From Mermis nigrescens (lineage: Eukaryota > Nematoda > Enoplea > Mermithida > Mermithidae), in the NCBI GenBank assembly GCA_036768485.1, contig JAVLUZ010000712.1:310001-374000 (forward strand): DNA of 64,000 nt, given 5' to 3'. The position numbers and the translations under genes are program-made. The number at the start of each line of letters is the position of its first letter. Position 1 is the stretch's first letter. The notes under the pieces were generated by a model. That model did no database searches. It was not told the origin of the DNA and saw nothing but the letters and a program-made list of their open reading frames with translations. Positions 38,847 through 47,489 of the stretch are shown in pieces.

Positions 38847-39263
38847 CTCGTACGAAGACCTTTCCGGAGATCTTTGTACATGTACAAAGAGGCTCGTACA
38901 AAATAAACAGTGTACCTCAGTATTAGGAACGGGATAACTCCTCAAGATCGACAGTGCATACTGCTTCAGATACTCACTTAAACATTTTTTGAAAATTTTT
39001 AGCATTTTTTCTGACTTCTTATTTGTTCAGCAAGTTTCGTATAAAAAAAGTGTATAAGTAACGAAAAGTATTAACATAGTTAGCTAATTTTGCATCACTG
39101 ATATACTGTTATAATTAAAATAGAATTGCCCGACCTCGAGGATGATAAAGAAGGTGACGAAATAACGGAATGTGATGATGTGGAGCACAAAGATGCCAAA
39201 GGAGACGAGGCGGGAGAAAAAGATAAAGGCGTGGGCGAGACTAAAACCACAGTCGCTTCTTGA
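30423..39263 (+). CDS. p23/Sba1 HSP90 co-chaperone (CS domain), exons 2-8
   Basis: Seven exons (30423-30542, 30621-30634, 32420-32481, 33792-33974, 36221-36271, 36850-36877, 39124-39263) join in one frame: 598 nt plus two bases from a missing first exon make 200 codons including the stop. The CS-domain p23 signature is clear: PVEWAQRKDLLYLSL at the N-terminus, then GGPDKAPFECNIEFYKPID, DRSIEFVIPKKESGPFWPRL, and the diagnostic HWLKVDFNKWKDEEDES. It is followed by the Met/Gly-rich MMDKMGGMSGGRSDFDF and an acidic tail that includes LPDLE, as in animal p23. In known systems p23 binds the closed ATP state of HSP90 and stabilises client complexes; the acidic tail has chaperone activity. The TGA stop at 39261 is followed by a likely ATTAAA poly(A) signal at 39404. 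The start exon is not identified. Confidence 0.92.
30621..30634 (+). CDS. p23 candidate 14-nt micro-exon
   Basis: The sequence ATTAACAGTAAACG lies between a pyrimidine-rich acceptor (TCATTTGGGCGGCAG) and a GTAGAA donor. It restores frame exactly between exon 2 (ending with two bases of a codon) and exon 4 (beginning with the last two). Joining exon 2 directly to exon 4 gives an immediate TGA. It would add ILTVN. Another small exon in the same intron remains possible. Confidence 0.6.
30635..32419 (+). other. p23 intron with families B and C
   Basis: Family B fragment at about 30727-30900 (GATGCCAATGGATAATGCTC in reverse) and family C at about 31462-31668 (poly-G start, ends CTACATGTATG). The rest is AT-rich and unremarkable. 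Confidence 0.6.
32420..32481 (+). CDS. p23 exon 4
   Basis: Acceptor TATCGGAACAG, donor GTAAAT at 32482. It encodes GPDKAPFECNIEFYKPIDSE, a conserved strand pair of the CS domain, and ends in phase 0. Confidence 0.88.
32482..33791 (+). other. p23 intron with families A and C
   Basis: Family A copies in reverse at about 32545-32890 (with the decayed hairpin AGCGCTTTGCGCC) and about 33150-33230 (ends CATGCTGTGCATGTATGG). Family C copies at about 33242-33405 (reverse) and 33530-33722 (forward). Confidence 0.6.
33530..33722 (+). repeat. Family C repeat, best-preserved copy
   Basis: Begins TACATGTAACGGCTCGAAA and ends CTCTTACATGTATG, giving a short TTACATGTA inverted end. Internal landmarks: CCCCGGCCATTTTTAGG, AATGACCTCCATTTTTTGGC, a run of AAAACGGCC, and GTTCGACTTTGAGTG. 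About a dozen relatives of 180-240 bp occur in the window. Confidence 0.7.
33792..33974 (+). CDS. p23 exon 5 (CS domain core)
   Basis: Acceptor TGTTTTTTTAG, donor GTATGA at 33975; 61 whole codons, phase 0 at both ends. It carries the family's most diagnostic stretch, WPRLLKSSVKQHWLKVDFNK. Confidence 0.93.
34975..35605. mobile_element. 631-bp hAT-type element, (CCCGCC)-rich ends, 8-bp TSD
   Basis: TIR CAGAGCCCTGCGCG at the left and its exact complement CGCGCAGGGCTCTG at the right. The octamer GTCAGGGC flanks it on both sides (34967-34974 and 35606-35613). Subterminal regions carry repeated CCCGCCCCGCC blocks in direct and inverted orientation, likely transposase-binding clusters. It lacks a transposase. 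A family B repeat is inserted at about 35322-35541. Confidence 0.92.
35322..35541 (+). repeat. Family B repeat nested in the hAT-type element
   Basis: Starts TTGACCATAGGTGGGCAGCA and ends CCCACGCCCATGTGTG. The body has CACCATTTTTCGACGTTTCT and CTATCCAATGGCATC. It interrupts the CCCGCC-rich host, so it inserted later. Confidence 0.72.
36221..36271 (+). CDS. p23 exon 6
   Basis: Acceptor CTTCTGTTTTAG, donor GTAAGT at 36272. It encodes MMDKMGGMSGGRSDFDF, the Met/Gly segment after the CS domain in animal p23 proteins. Confidence 0.88.
36272..36849 (+). other. p23 intron with a family B repeat
   Basis: Family B at about 36352-36590, from ACGTGGGCAGCAAGAAAATT to ATGCCCAGGTGTGG. Ends GATTTTCAG. Confidence 0.65.
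36850..36877 (+). CDS. p23 exon 7 (28 nt, acidic)
   Basis: Encodes DDDNESDNA plus one base between GATTTTCAG and GTAAGA. Phase and acidic content match the p23 tail. Confidence 0.82.
36878..39123 (+). other. p23 last intron, repeats
   Basis: Family C at about 37960-38100, family D pieces at about 38135-38225 and 38850-38895, a consensus hairpin module at 38286, and an (AT)n tract at 38797-38844. Ends ATAATTAAAATAG. Confidence 0.6.
38797..38844. repeat. (AT)n microsatellite
   Basis: About 24 uninterrupted AT dinucleotides. Confidence 0.95.
39124..39263 (+). CDS. p23 exon 8 (terminal, acidic tail)
   Basis: The G of exon 7 plus AA gives ELPDLEDDKEGDEITE; the tail is rich in D, E and K and ends VAS at TGA 39261-39263. 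LPDLE matches the MPDLE box near the end of animal p23. Confidence 0.92.
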
Positions 39264-39403
39264 CCAGTTTCCGACATAGTTTCTAAGACATCTCGTTTAA
39301 ATCGTCGGTATTGTCCACGTTATACTATTTTCTGTATTAACTCTCGTCTGTTATTTGAAAGTTAATCATGTAAGTCAATCAATGATTCGTGTTACTTTCC
39401 GCC

Positions 39404-39409
39404 ATTAAA
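39404..39409 (+). terminator. Candidate p23 poly(A) signal ATTAAA
   Basis: ATTAAA, the commonest variant poly(A) hexamer, lies 141 nt after the p23 stop. Confidence 0.5.
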
Positions 39410-40085
39410 ATTGATTGTGCATGCTACGGTGCTCTAGGTAATGGCCGCATGGGGCGTGTGGGTCTAGACACCCATAGTCGATCAGATGCCCAGGATTTAA
39501 TATCTAGAATGTCTCCTTGGGATCTTTGACTCCACCCAGACCCCCAGAACATGGCTGCAAACCCTTGTGTACAACATTTTGTAGCGCAAAACAATACGCC
39601 CAGCGGTTACTTTTTGTAGGTGCATAAGAGCGCGATTCGTGCTCCTGTTAACGTCGATCTGCACATAGATAGTTCGAAAGTTTGCACTCTGCTCGGCGAA
39701 ATAGTCTGCAAAGATCGTAAGTACTGCGGGTGGATTTGGGTTATGATGACAAGTAATGTAAACTGATCGAGCGAAAACCTAGTGAGTGCTAGAGAGCGTG
39801 TATGGCCATTACCAGCAAGTTGAACCATTTGCATACATAAGATACATTACGGTATACTGTATAGTGCGCAAGAAAGGAACATTCGTCGTTCAGTTCAGTC
39901 AGCGTTGGGGCTAAAGTAGATGAGATTGGAAAGTTATGACAAGGACATTTTCTAATTGAGTTTGGGCTGAGGAATTCATATTTGAAAGAATTATGCGACG
40001 GTCAGCTTTATTGACCGAGTTACAGGCTGTTGAAATTCATGTGTTTAAGGATAGGCGAAAAAAGGGCACTTATTCACTTTAACCC
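39410..40085. other. Intergenic region, nothing recognised
   Basis: No gene, and only a vague resemblance to the CCCCCAGAA repeat ends near 39535-39550. Confidence 0.4.
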
Positions 40086-40454
40086 CTATCGAATTTTTTC
40101 TATCTTTTTAACATTAGGGTATATACAGCATATGATATAATCCTTGATTTTCTTCAGTTTTTTTCTTCATTTTTATAATCAACTTTTGCAATAATTTTCT
40201 TGATAAGATATAGGAAAATGTAAGTTTTTGCTTCCAATATACTTAGGCTTAGGCTTAGTATATCTGAAAAGATGTTTTAAGCTGCTTAGGTCGAGGTCGC
40301 TCCCGCTTAGGTCAATGTATAGATGCTTAGGTCGATGTATAGATGCCTAGGTCGATGTATAGATGCTTAGGTGAGAACCCTGGTGTTAAAAAAGATGGAA
40401 AAAATTCACCCTGTATATACCCTAATGTTAAAAAAGATAGAAAAAATTCGATAG
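40086..40454. mobile_element. 369-bp foldback MITE (copy 1, unoccupied)
   Basis: The left end CTATCGAATTTTTTCTATC... and right end ...GATAGAAAAAATTCGATAG form an inverted repeat of about 43 bp extending through AACATTAGGGTATATACAG with one length difference. TA lies at each end. The interior has a 20-bp tandem repeat (GCTTAGGTCGATGTATAGAT, about three units, 40305-40372). A second copy spans about 42430-44205. Confidence 0.75.
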
Positions 40455-40549
40455 CTGATTCGAGCAGTAATCGGCAATGTGGAAGTCGAAAACAGCGGTG
40501 AAATGTGATGTGAAAAAAATTTTTTGAAGATTTTTTTTTCACTCACATG

Positions 40550-42290
40550 CAGTGATCGTACGGGGACCCCGACCCCGACCCCGACCCCGAAAAACCCCGG
40601 CCTAAACCCCGACCCCGACCCCCGACCGGGGGCATGATTTTTCGAGTCGGGGTTTAACCTTTTTTCGGGGGTGAAATACAGCATTTTATTTGTTGGTACA
40701 TAGAAGAATTGTATAAATAGCAAATAAATTCTGAACAAGGGCGATTCATTCACCAGCAAAATTAACATGTTAAACTCGACACTTGCGATATTTCATAAAA
40801 AGTACGCCTGGTCGCCATGTTGTTAAGACGTACATACATGTTCGCATATTTTCCATTATGAAGTGCGCCGAAATTACTGCGGAATCATAGGCGTAGCCGG
40901 GGGGAATGGAGGCACATGCCCCCGGAATTTTCAGAAATTATGCTGATTTTTCTGGCGCAATGTGTCCAGAACATTGAGTTTAAAAAGGCACAAACGTCAA
41001 AATTTTCCGGCGCTTCGCGCCGAGTCATTATTATTTATTGTTATACAGATCCAATGAATTTAAAAGCTTGAATCTGTTAAAATAATCCAGCACTTCGCAG
41101 CACTTTAGTGATTTAATGCACTATTAGTTCATTGAATAAAACTACACATGCTTGTTGAACACAATAGTAAAAGTGCGAAAATGTTTGCGTATTAATTTGT
41201 CTATTCTCTGCTTTGTTTATCTTTCTTTACAAGGACACATAATTCTATTTTAAATGAAAGGAAAGGCCAAATTTTCTTGTGTTTTTGCGCATTTTCTGTT
41301 TTCTGAACTAGTTAATAAGAAGGCCACAAATTAGCCTTAAAATGGTAAGAACAAAATTCTCATTGATACATCTTTCAATGACTTATTGGTTGCGAGCCGT
41401 TGCTGCGCTACATACTTAGCAGAGGTCGAAAAACGCATTCCAGCTCAGAAGTTTTGTGCAGTGTAGGTGTTCATCAATTTTAAGTTTTTTGGACTTAATT
41501 CAGAACCGAGATTTTGTCAATTTGCGAAAATTTTAACTTTACTAATTAAAAATTAGAGAGCTTTTTTTACAAAATTTTCGGGGGTTCTGCTCTGGACCTC
41601 GCTGGGGGCGCTTGAGCGCGCCACCCCAGACCCCCAGCCGTACAATCTCGTTCTACATGTTGAAAGAGATTTTTAGGAGGACAGAAAAGGTAAAAGTATC
41701 AGGAATTTTTAAAAATTAATCAGTTTATCTCTTCTGTATAATTTAAGCGGTATAAATTGAGGTTAAAGAGTAAAAACGTCAAAATTTTCCTGCGCTTAGC
41801 ACCGCCGATTATTATCTTAGGGCTGTAAAATATGACTGAATTTCTTGATGCTTTGTGCCACTTATTATTTCCGAACTGTTTGTCAATAAAAAGGCGTAAA
41901 TTCTACATGAAAACGGTAAAAATTTCGAAAATTTTCGGCGCTTCGCGCCATTGGCTCCTCTACAATCAGTGCGCCATAGAAAACCGTTATGAAAAAACTG
42001 CGGAAGAATACGAAAAAGCGAGAGCGATTAGTGATTAAAATTGAAAGTAATGCTAAATTGCTAAAACCATGTTTGAACTTGGAATGAAAATAAAATGTTG
42101 AACATAACCAGCTTTATTAGTGTGCTCTACAAACAAGTGAAGGTATCGTTTTTATCCTTTTCAAATTGGTATGTAATCGTGCAATGCTAATTGTTCATCT
42201 TCAACCCCGACCCCGACCCGAAAACCGGGGTTTTTCAGCCCCGACCCCGACCCCGATCAGGGTTGAAAATCTGACCCCGTACGATCACTG
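40550..42290. mobile_element. 1741-bp non-autonomous hAT-type element with perfect TSD
   Basis: TIR CAGTGATCGTACGGGG at 40550-40565 and its exact complement at 42275-42290. TSD CTCACATG at 40542-40549 and 42291-42298, identical. Both ends carry CCCCGA tandem blocks in inverted orientation. The interior includes a CATAGGCGTAGCC-type end near 40887, hairpin modules at 41009 and 41937, and a segment (41570-41650) inverted relative to 47220-47290. The longest ORF (68 codons at 41832) has no transposase motif. Confidence 0.93.
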
Positions 42291-42645
42291 CTCACATGGT
42301 TATCCGCTAATGTTTTCGACTTCTATGTTAAGAATTATTGCTTTAAAAGCCATAAAAACATGTCTTTTTGAAAATTTGAGACTTTCCAGTATTCTCTACT
42401 CCGCCCAGTGTTGGCAGTCTTCCTGGCACTTATGCAGTCTAGTGCCCACCGAGTTTTCTCTATCTTTTTTAACATTAGGGTATATATATATATAGCATTA
42501 CAGCATTATGATATATCTATCATATGATATAATCCTTGATTTTCATCAGGTTTTTTTTATTTTTTTCTCCATTTTTTCAGATTCATTATCAACTTTTGCA
42601 ATAATTTACTTGATAGGAAACTGTGAGTTTTTGCTTCCAATATAC

Positions 42646-43821
42646 TCGGGATGCAGCGGGTGCACATTTTTTGGAATAGCGGGTGAGGGTGCGGGTACCA
42701 AAATTTTGCTTGAGCGGGTGCGGGTGTCACACCTTAAAAATAGCGGGTACGGGTGGCGGGTTTAGCAGTGAGATATAGCATAATATAAATAGGACTAAAA
42801 ATGCTCCACTTTTTTGTCCGCTTAATGCAGTTTTTTACTGTGTACAAAATTTATATTAATCTTCAAGCTAATTGTCTTTTTCTTTGCAGACTACTCTCTC
42901 AATGAATTAAATTTGCAAACTAAAGATAAATAAATTGTCAATGATTGAACCATTGACCAATATGAGTAATATATTTGCACTTTGCAGAATACAATGTTTA
43001 GACACTAGTTGTTGTCATTCTCTTCTTAAAAAGGGTCTACGACGTTTTCGCGCCAGCAACTTAAAAAATATTCTAACTACATTAATTTTGAAGCAATTTT
43101 TAAGTAAATTATATGTTCAGAATCGACGAGTATTCATTTGTGTACGACTGAAAAACTGTAGAAAATCCAGTGTATTTTTAGATGCGTTTAATTATCTCAT
43201 TAAATTCAAAGATATTCTAAAAGTAATTTGTACCATCACGTAGAGAATTGAATGAGCTTTCAGAATCTGTATTATACTTTAATCATAAATTAAATGTAAA
43301 TAATTAATAATATTACAACGAGTATGGCGCCAAAACGGCAGTGCCAAAACGTCCTACTTCGTCTTAAAAAAGCAATGTACAATACATTGCTGCATAATAT
43401 CTCTACTCACGCTAGAGTGGTTGAACTGATGCATGTAAAGACTGGCACCTAGACTCTTCTTTTTTAAAAAGCATAATTCGCATAATTGGAATTAACCATA
43501 AGAGAGCTTGAATATGTAACTGCAGTCCAGAGGGTACCTAAAAATATGACTCATTACAAGTAGATGTTCGCTTTTCCAATTTATTCTGGTACGCTAGAAC
43601 ACACTGTTATACATTTTGGTTTTTTTCATTAACGTGCCACTGCCTCAGAATCGTTTTGTCTTTTCGTAAATTCTAATTATTATTATCCGCCACCCGCTGT
43701 TTTATCATAATATTTTTAGCGGGTGCGGGTGCGGGTAGCAAAATTTCGGAATAGCGGGTGCGGTTGCGGGTACCAAAAAAGAAGCGGGTAATAGCGGGTG
43801 CGGGTATCCGCTGCATCCCTA
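42646..43821. mobile_element. 1176-bp hAT-type element, GCGGGT-rich ends, perfect TSD and empty site
   Basis: Left end TCGGGATGCAGCGG, right end CCGCTGCATCCCTA. The octamer CAATATAC flanks both sides (42638-42645, 43822-43829). MITE copy 1 carries a single uninterrupted CAATATAC at the equivalent point (40236-40243), the pre-insertion state. Subterminal GCGGGTGCGGGT blocks are abundant at the right end. A 102-codon AT-rich ORF at 42935-43243 has no motif I recognise, so I treat the element as non-autonomous. Confidence 0.93.
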
Positions 43822-43997
43822 CAATATACTAAGGCTTAGGCTAAGTATATCTGAAAAGGTGTTTTAAGCTGCTTAGGTCGAGGTCGCTCCCGCTTAGGTC
43901 AATGTTTAGATACTTAGGTCGATGTATGGATGCTTAGGTCGATGTATAGATGCTAAGTATTATTCCCTGATTACTTCGTTTTTATTTCTTACGAGAA

Positions 43998-44065
43998 GGT
44001 GGCTTAGCCGATTGGTAACTTGTTGCGCTGTAGAGCGATAGGTCGGAGGGTCAAAACCTGTCACC
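43998..44065 (+). repeat. tRNA-like segment (tRNA-Tyr-like remnant or SINE head)
   Basis: Contains an A-box-like TGGCTTAGCCGATTGG, an anticodon-loop-like CTGTAGA (GTA would be Tyr), then TAGGTCGGAGGGTCAAAACC resembling the variable and T arms with a weak B box. Outer GGTG and CACC can pair. The anticodon stem does not pair well and the T loop departs from GTTCRA, so a functional tRNA is unlikely. It is embedded in a transposon. Confidence 0.4.
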
Positions 44066-44205
44066 TGAAAGTTATTTTCTGTCTCGGGAAAACTCGTGTG
44101 AGAACCCTGGTGTTGAAAAAAGATGGAGAAAATTCACCCTGTATATACCCTTATGTTAAAAAAGATGGAAAAAATTCGATGGGCACTAAACTGCATATGT
44201 ACCGT

Positions 44206-44748
44206 TTTCCTTTCATGTCTGCAATTTCTTAATTTTTTGGAAGTTTTTAATCCTATGCTTAACCCCAGGGTGGCAATTTTCGTAGGGCCCGTGGCATTTT
44301 TTGGCCACTTCCATATATTTTGTACAGGGAATAGCAGTTTTTCTCAAAAAATTGTTGCAGTTTTTAAAATTTCGACCTGGCAACCTGGCAGCACCCGTGT
44401 TCAGTTGGGGGCACCGTTTTTGTTTTCCCACATTCAGAAGTTCTTGTGACCGGAATTTCGAGATGAGGCAAAAAATCTGGGCTTGGTTCACTTTGTGGTA
44501 AATTTATGTAGGGCACAAAATTCGCCTTAGAACGGTAAAATTCCACAATTTTCCGGCGCTTGGCGCCGGACTGATTTATAAGTAGGTAATCAATGCGTTT
44601 TATGGATGGTTTCGCCGCGCCGTTTGTTGCTCTTTTATTGACAGCTTGCACTAGGATAATTGGATATAGCCCTCTTTCATACGACGAAAGCCGTAAACAA
44701 CTTAACTTGTGTTGATTAGAGTTACGTCGCCTGCATATTTGTTTATGT
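44206..44748. other. Repeat-derived region, no gene
   Basis: Includes a variant hairpin module (GGCGCTTGGCGCC at 44555) preceded by the usual AATTTTCC flank. Nothing else recognised. Confidence 0.4.
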
Positions 44749-45000
44749 ATGATGTATCGAATGACTAGTCAAAGATCTTGTCTCCCCATGACCGACTATA
44801 AAAAGACTACTCGCTGCACAAATCGCTTCAAGCCAATTGTTCCTCTTGTTCGCTCTAATTTACAAAATGTGATTTGTTTAGGACCTGTTTGGAATCACTT
44901 ACCTGATTTTGTAGTTTCTTCCCCTAACTTGAATATATTTACATCTAGATTAATAGACGTCGACTTATGTAAATTTATTGAAGTAAAAGTATAATAAATC
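44749..45000 (+). pseudogene. Non-LTR retrotransposon (LINE) 3' fragment
   Basis: The ORF ends with a LINE reverse-transcriptase C-terminal tail: RFKPIVPLVRSNLQNVIC, then GPVWNHLPDFVVSSPNLNIF and SRLIDVDL. This pattern follows the RT domain in Jockey/CR1-like elements. Everything upstream is missing, so it is a dead 5'-truncated copy. It differs from the copy at 47612, indicating two LINE lineages. Confidence 0.65.
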
Positions 45001-46093
45001 GTCATTATTATGACTCGCTTGTTGTGCTGTACGTTTTTTACTTCATTGGCCGTACGTTTTTATTATTCCCTTGCATTCTTCGTAATTGTCGCGTTTCAGC
45101 AATAAATTATTTTAGTTCGGTTCAGAATTTCCTGCGCTGATTTACCTATCGCTATCACAGATATAAAGCAAAAATTTGCACACTTCAGCGATTAATAAGG
45201 TTCAACAATGGTCTAAAAAAGCCTGATTTTTAGCTAAAAAGTGTAAAAATGCGTGAATTTCTGGCGCTTCACGCAATGTTGAGGCGTGGCACAATTCGTT
45301 ATACCTAAGTGTAGATAATGTAAGTTAACCTTCCTAGGTAATTTTCTTCATTGTTTGCTTTGGAGTCAAGACTTCCTGCTCTGCATGCTTTTGTATTCCG
45401 CAAAATTTTGATTAAAGGCAAAAACTCATCAATTTTTTTGTCGCTTCGCCGGTTTCGGTGCTTCCATTTTTGAATCTTCAACATTTATTCATTGCTTGAA
45501 AAAGCCAAAGTATTTTGGTGGTATAAATCGATTTACTAGGAAATTCAATGTTCTCATTGTTTGTTTAAACTATAAACTCAATTGTTTCGTGATAGTTTTG
45601 TAATTTTGTTTCCTATGTTTTTGGGTTAGTGTACTACATTAAAATAATTTTTTAGACGGCGAGATTGTGGGAATGACATTTTATAGCGCTTCGCGCCAAC
45701 TGACTTACTACAACATCAGCTACTAGAAAGGCTGCGAATTTAACTTAAAAAGCGCAAAAAGATGAAAATTTTCTGACGCTTCGTGCCACGTTCATAAATT
45801 ACTGCATTTTTTATTGTTCGGTGAGACTCCAAAAATCGGCTAAAGTGCACGAGTGAAGGGCTGAAAACGCAGTTTCAGACGATAGAAGATATTACTCATT
45901 GCTATATCAATTGCATGCAATACACAAAATGTACATTAAAAAATGTTTAAAGTCTCGTTTTTGGTCTCGCTATTACATTGAGGATGGACTTTCTGCGAAA
46001 TGTGGAAAAAATTTTTGGCATGATTCACATTGTGTACCAAATCACTAGGAAAACAAAAATGGTACTTCGGGGCCGCGTAGCATGGAAAGAGAG
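45001..46093. other. Hairpin-bearing repeats, no gene
   Basis: Degenerate hairpin modules near 45260, 45440, 45685 (AGCGCTTCGCGCC) and 45778. No ORF of interest. Confidence 0.4.
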
Positions 46094-46101
46094 TCGTCGA
46101 T

Positions 46102-46378
46102 CAGACCCGTATCCAGGATTTTGTCTCGGGGGTACGACCAAAATTGCTAAGATATACTCATGCGAAATATGCTTTAGGTTGTATAGAAACTAAAAACGGA
46201 GTGTTCAAACCGCGCGCTTGGGAATAAATAGACTCTAATTAAAATTGAAAAATTCGGCGCAAAGTGCCGAAATTTTTTCGCGATTCTCGGCTGAAGAAGC
46301 AAAGGGGAGTAGGGGAAAAATTATCCTCATATTCCATTTGGGGGCATGTGCTCCCCTGTCCCCCTGGATACGGGCCTG
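46102..46378. mobile_element. 277-bp hAT-type MITE (CAGGCCCGTATC family), perfect TSD
   Basis: Left end CAGACCCGTATCCAGG, right end GGATACGGGCCTG. TSD TCGTCGAT at 46094-46101 and 46379-46386, identical. The interior shares TTGTCTCGG, GCTAAGATATA and CCGCGCGCTTGGGA with the copy at 27108-27382. It carries a variant hairpin (GGCGCAAAGTGCC at 46255). Confidence 0.92.
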
Positions 46379-46454
46379 TCGTCGATCGACTTATTACGCT
46401 AAATTGCTTTTACCCTATCCACGGTACGTTGTAACAACATTTCAGCTCTATACA

Positions 46455-46745
46455 CTGGCTTAGCCAGGAGAGAAGGGGCGAATCTCCCCTGGGGAAGATT
46501 GCGACATGTTTAAGAACTGAGCAATATGGTTGTATGATGCTGTTCTGCGACGTAAAATATGAAAAAGTCGGCGCTTCGCACCGATTTGTTCTATCTTTTT
46601 GGCAGATTCTATCGTTTTTTTGCAGGAAAAGTCAAAAACATCAGCGCTTCGCGCGCATTATAAGCATTTTTCGTCAAAAACGTAAAAAAATTAAAAAATT
46701 ATTTTTTACTGCTTAAATAGTGCAGGACGATGTGAAAAGCCCAAA
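46455..46745. repeat. Host repeat G, copy without hAT insertion
   Basis: Shares AAGAACTGAGCAATATGG, GATGCTGTTCTGCGACGTA and TAGTGCAGGAC with 26962-27550. Contains two hairpin modules (46570 and about 46641). Provides the unoccupied counterpart of the 27108 insertion. Confidence 0.65.
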
Positions 46746-47489
46746 AACAGGTTATTCAACAACCCCGCCCGTTTTTATGGGTTTTTCAGATGAAGCAAAT
46801 TTTTCAGGGATTCCCCCTGACGGAAATCCTGTCTACGCCTATGGCTCCATATCCTTTAAAGAAGTGCAGTTTCTGACATACATGCACAGCATGGGAATTA
46901 TGGAGAAGAGGTGAAGTGGAACCAAAAACCTTCATAATGTACTTTTTTGGACTTGAAAATGATGAATAAGCGTCAAAAGCAGAACAAATAAATAAATTTT
47001 AAAAAATACCTAGGGATTCAAAAGTGCCTTTTTTGGGCTTTAAAACAATGGGTGCGCATCAAAAACACCGGGCCCGTCTCCAAATTTCGTTTCAGGGGAG
47101 GGTCGGCACGATCAAACTTTTTTAAAACAAGGGGGACCAAAAGATGAATTTTAATCGGCAAATTTTGCTACCCGTATACCTTAGATAAGGTGAGAATACA
47201 ATGGAAACCATTTCTCTTAGGGCGGGGATCTGGGTTGGCGCGCTCAAGCACCCTCAGTGGGGTCTGGGTCAGAGCCCCCGAAACTTTGTAAAAAGAGCAC
47301 TCAAATTTTGAGTCGTAGCGTTATAATTTTTACAAAATCAGCCAAATCACGGTTCTGAATTCAACCTGAAAATGATCTAGGTTCATTAGCGAATTCATAA
47401 TCATCTCCAAAAAATTGCTGTCATTCTTGCATCTTGGACAAATCTAATTTTCCGCAAAAAACCTGTGAAGAACAGAAGACATAAATGCA

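Larger units (their letters stand above)
42430..44205. mobile_element. Foldback MITE copy 2, split by a hAT-type insertion
   Basis: Left end ATGCAGTCTAGTGCCCACCG and right end read inward ATGCAGTTTAGTGCCCATCG, continuing through the same TTTTTTAACATWAGGGTATATA arm as copy 1. It contains the element at 42646-43821 and a tRNA-like segment at 43998-44065 absent from copy 1. Confidence 0.7.

Noticed and set aside
40244..40259. TTAGGC repeats (about 2.7 units), the nematode telomere unit
   Set aside because: Too short, and it forms part of a transposon interior that is palindromic and differs in copy 2. Not evidence of a telomere or of the organism.
42935..43243. 102-codon ORF inside a hAT-type element as a transposase
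   Set aside because: No RNase H-like or hAT dimerisation motif, very AT-rich, and too short; no upstream continuation.
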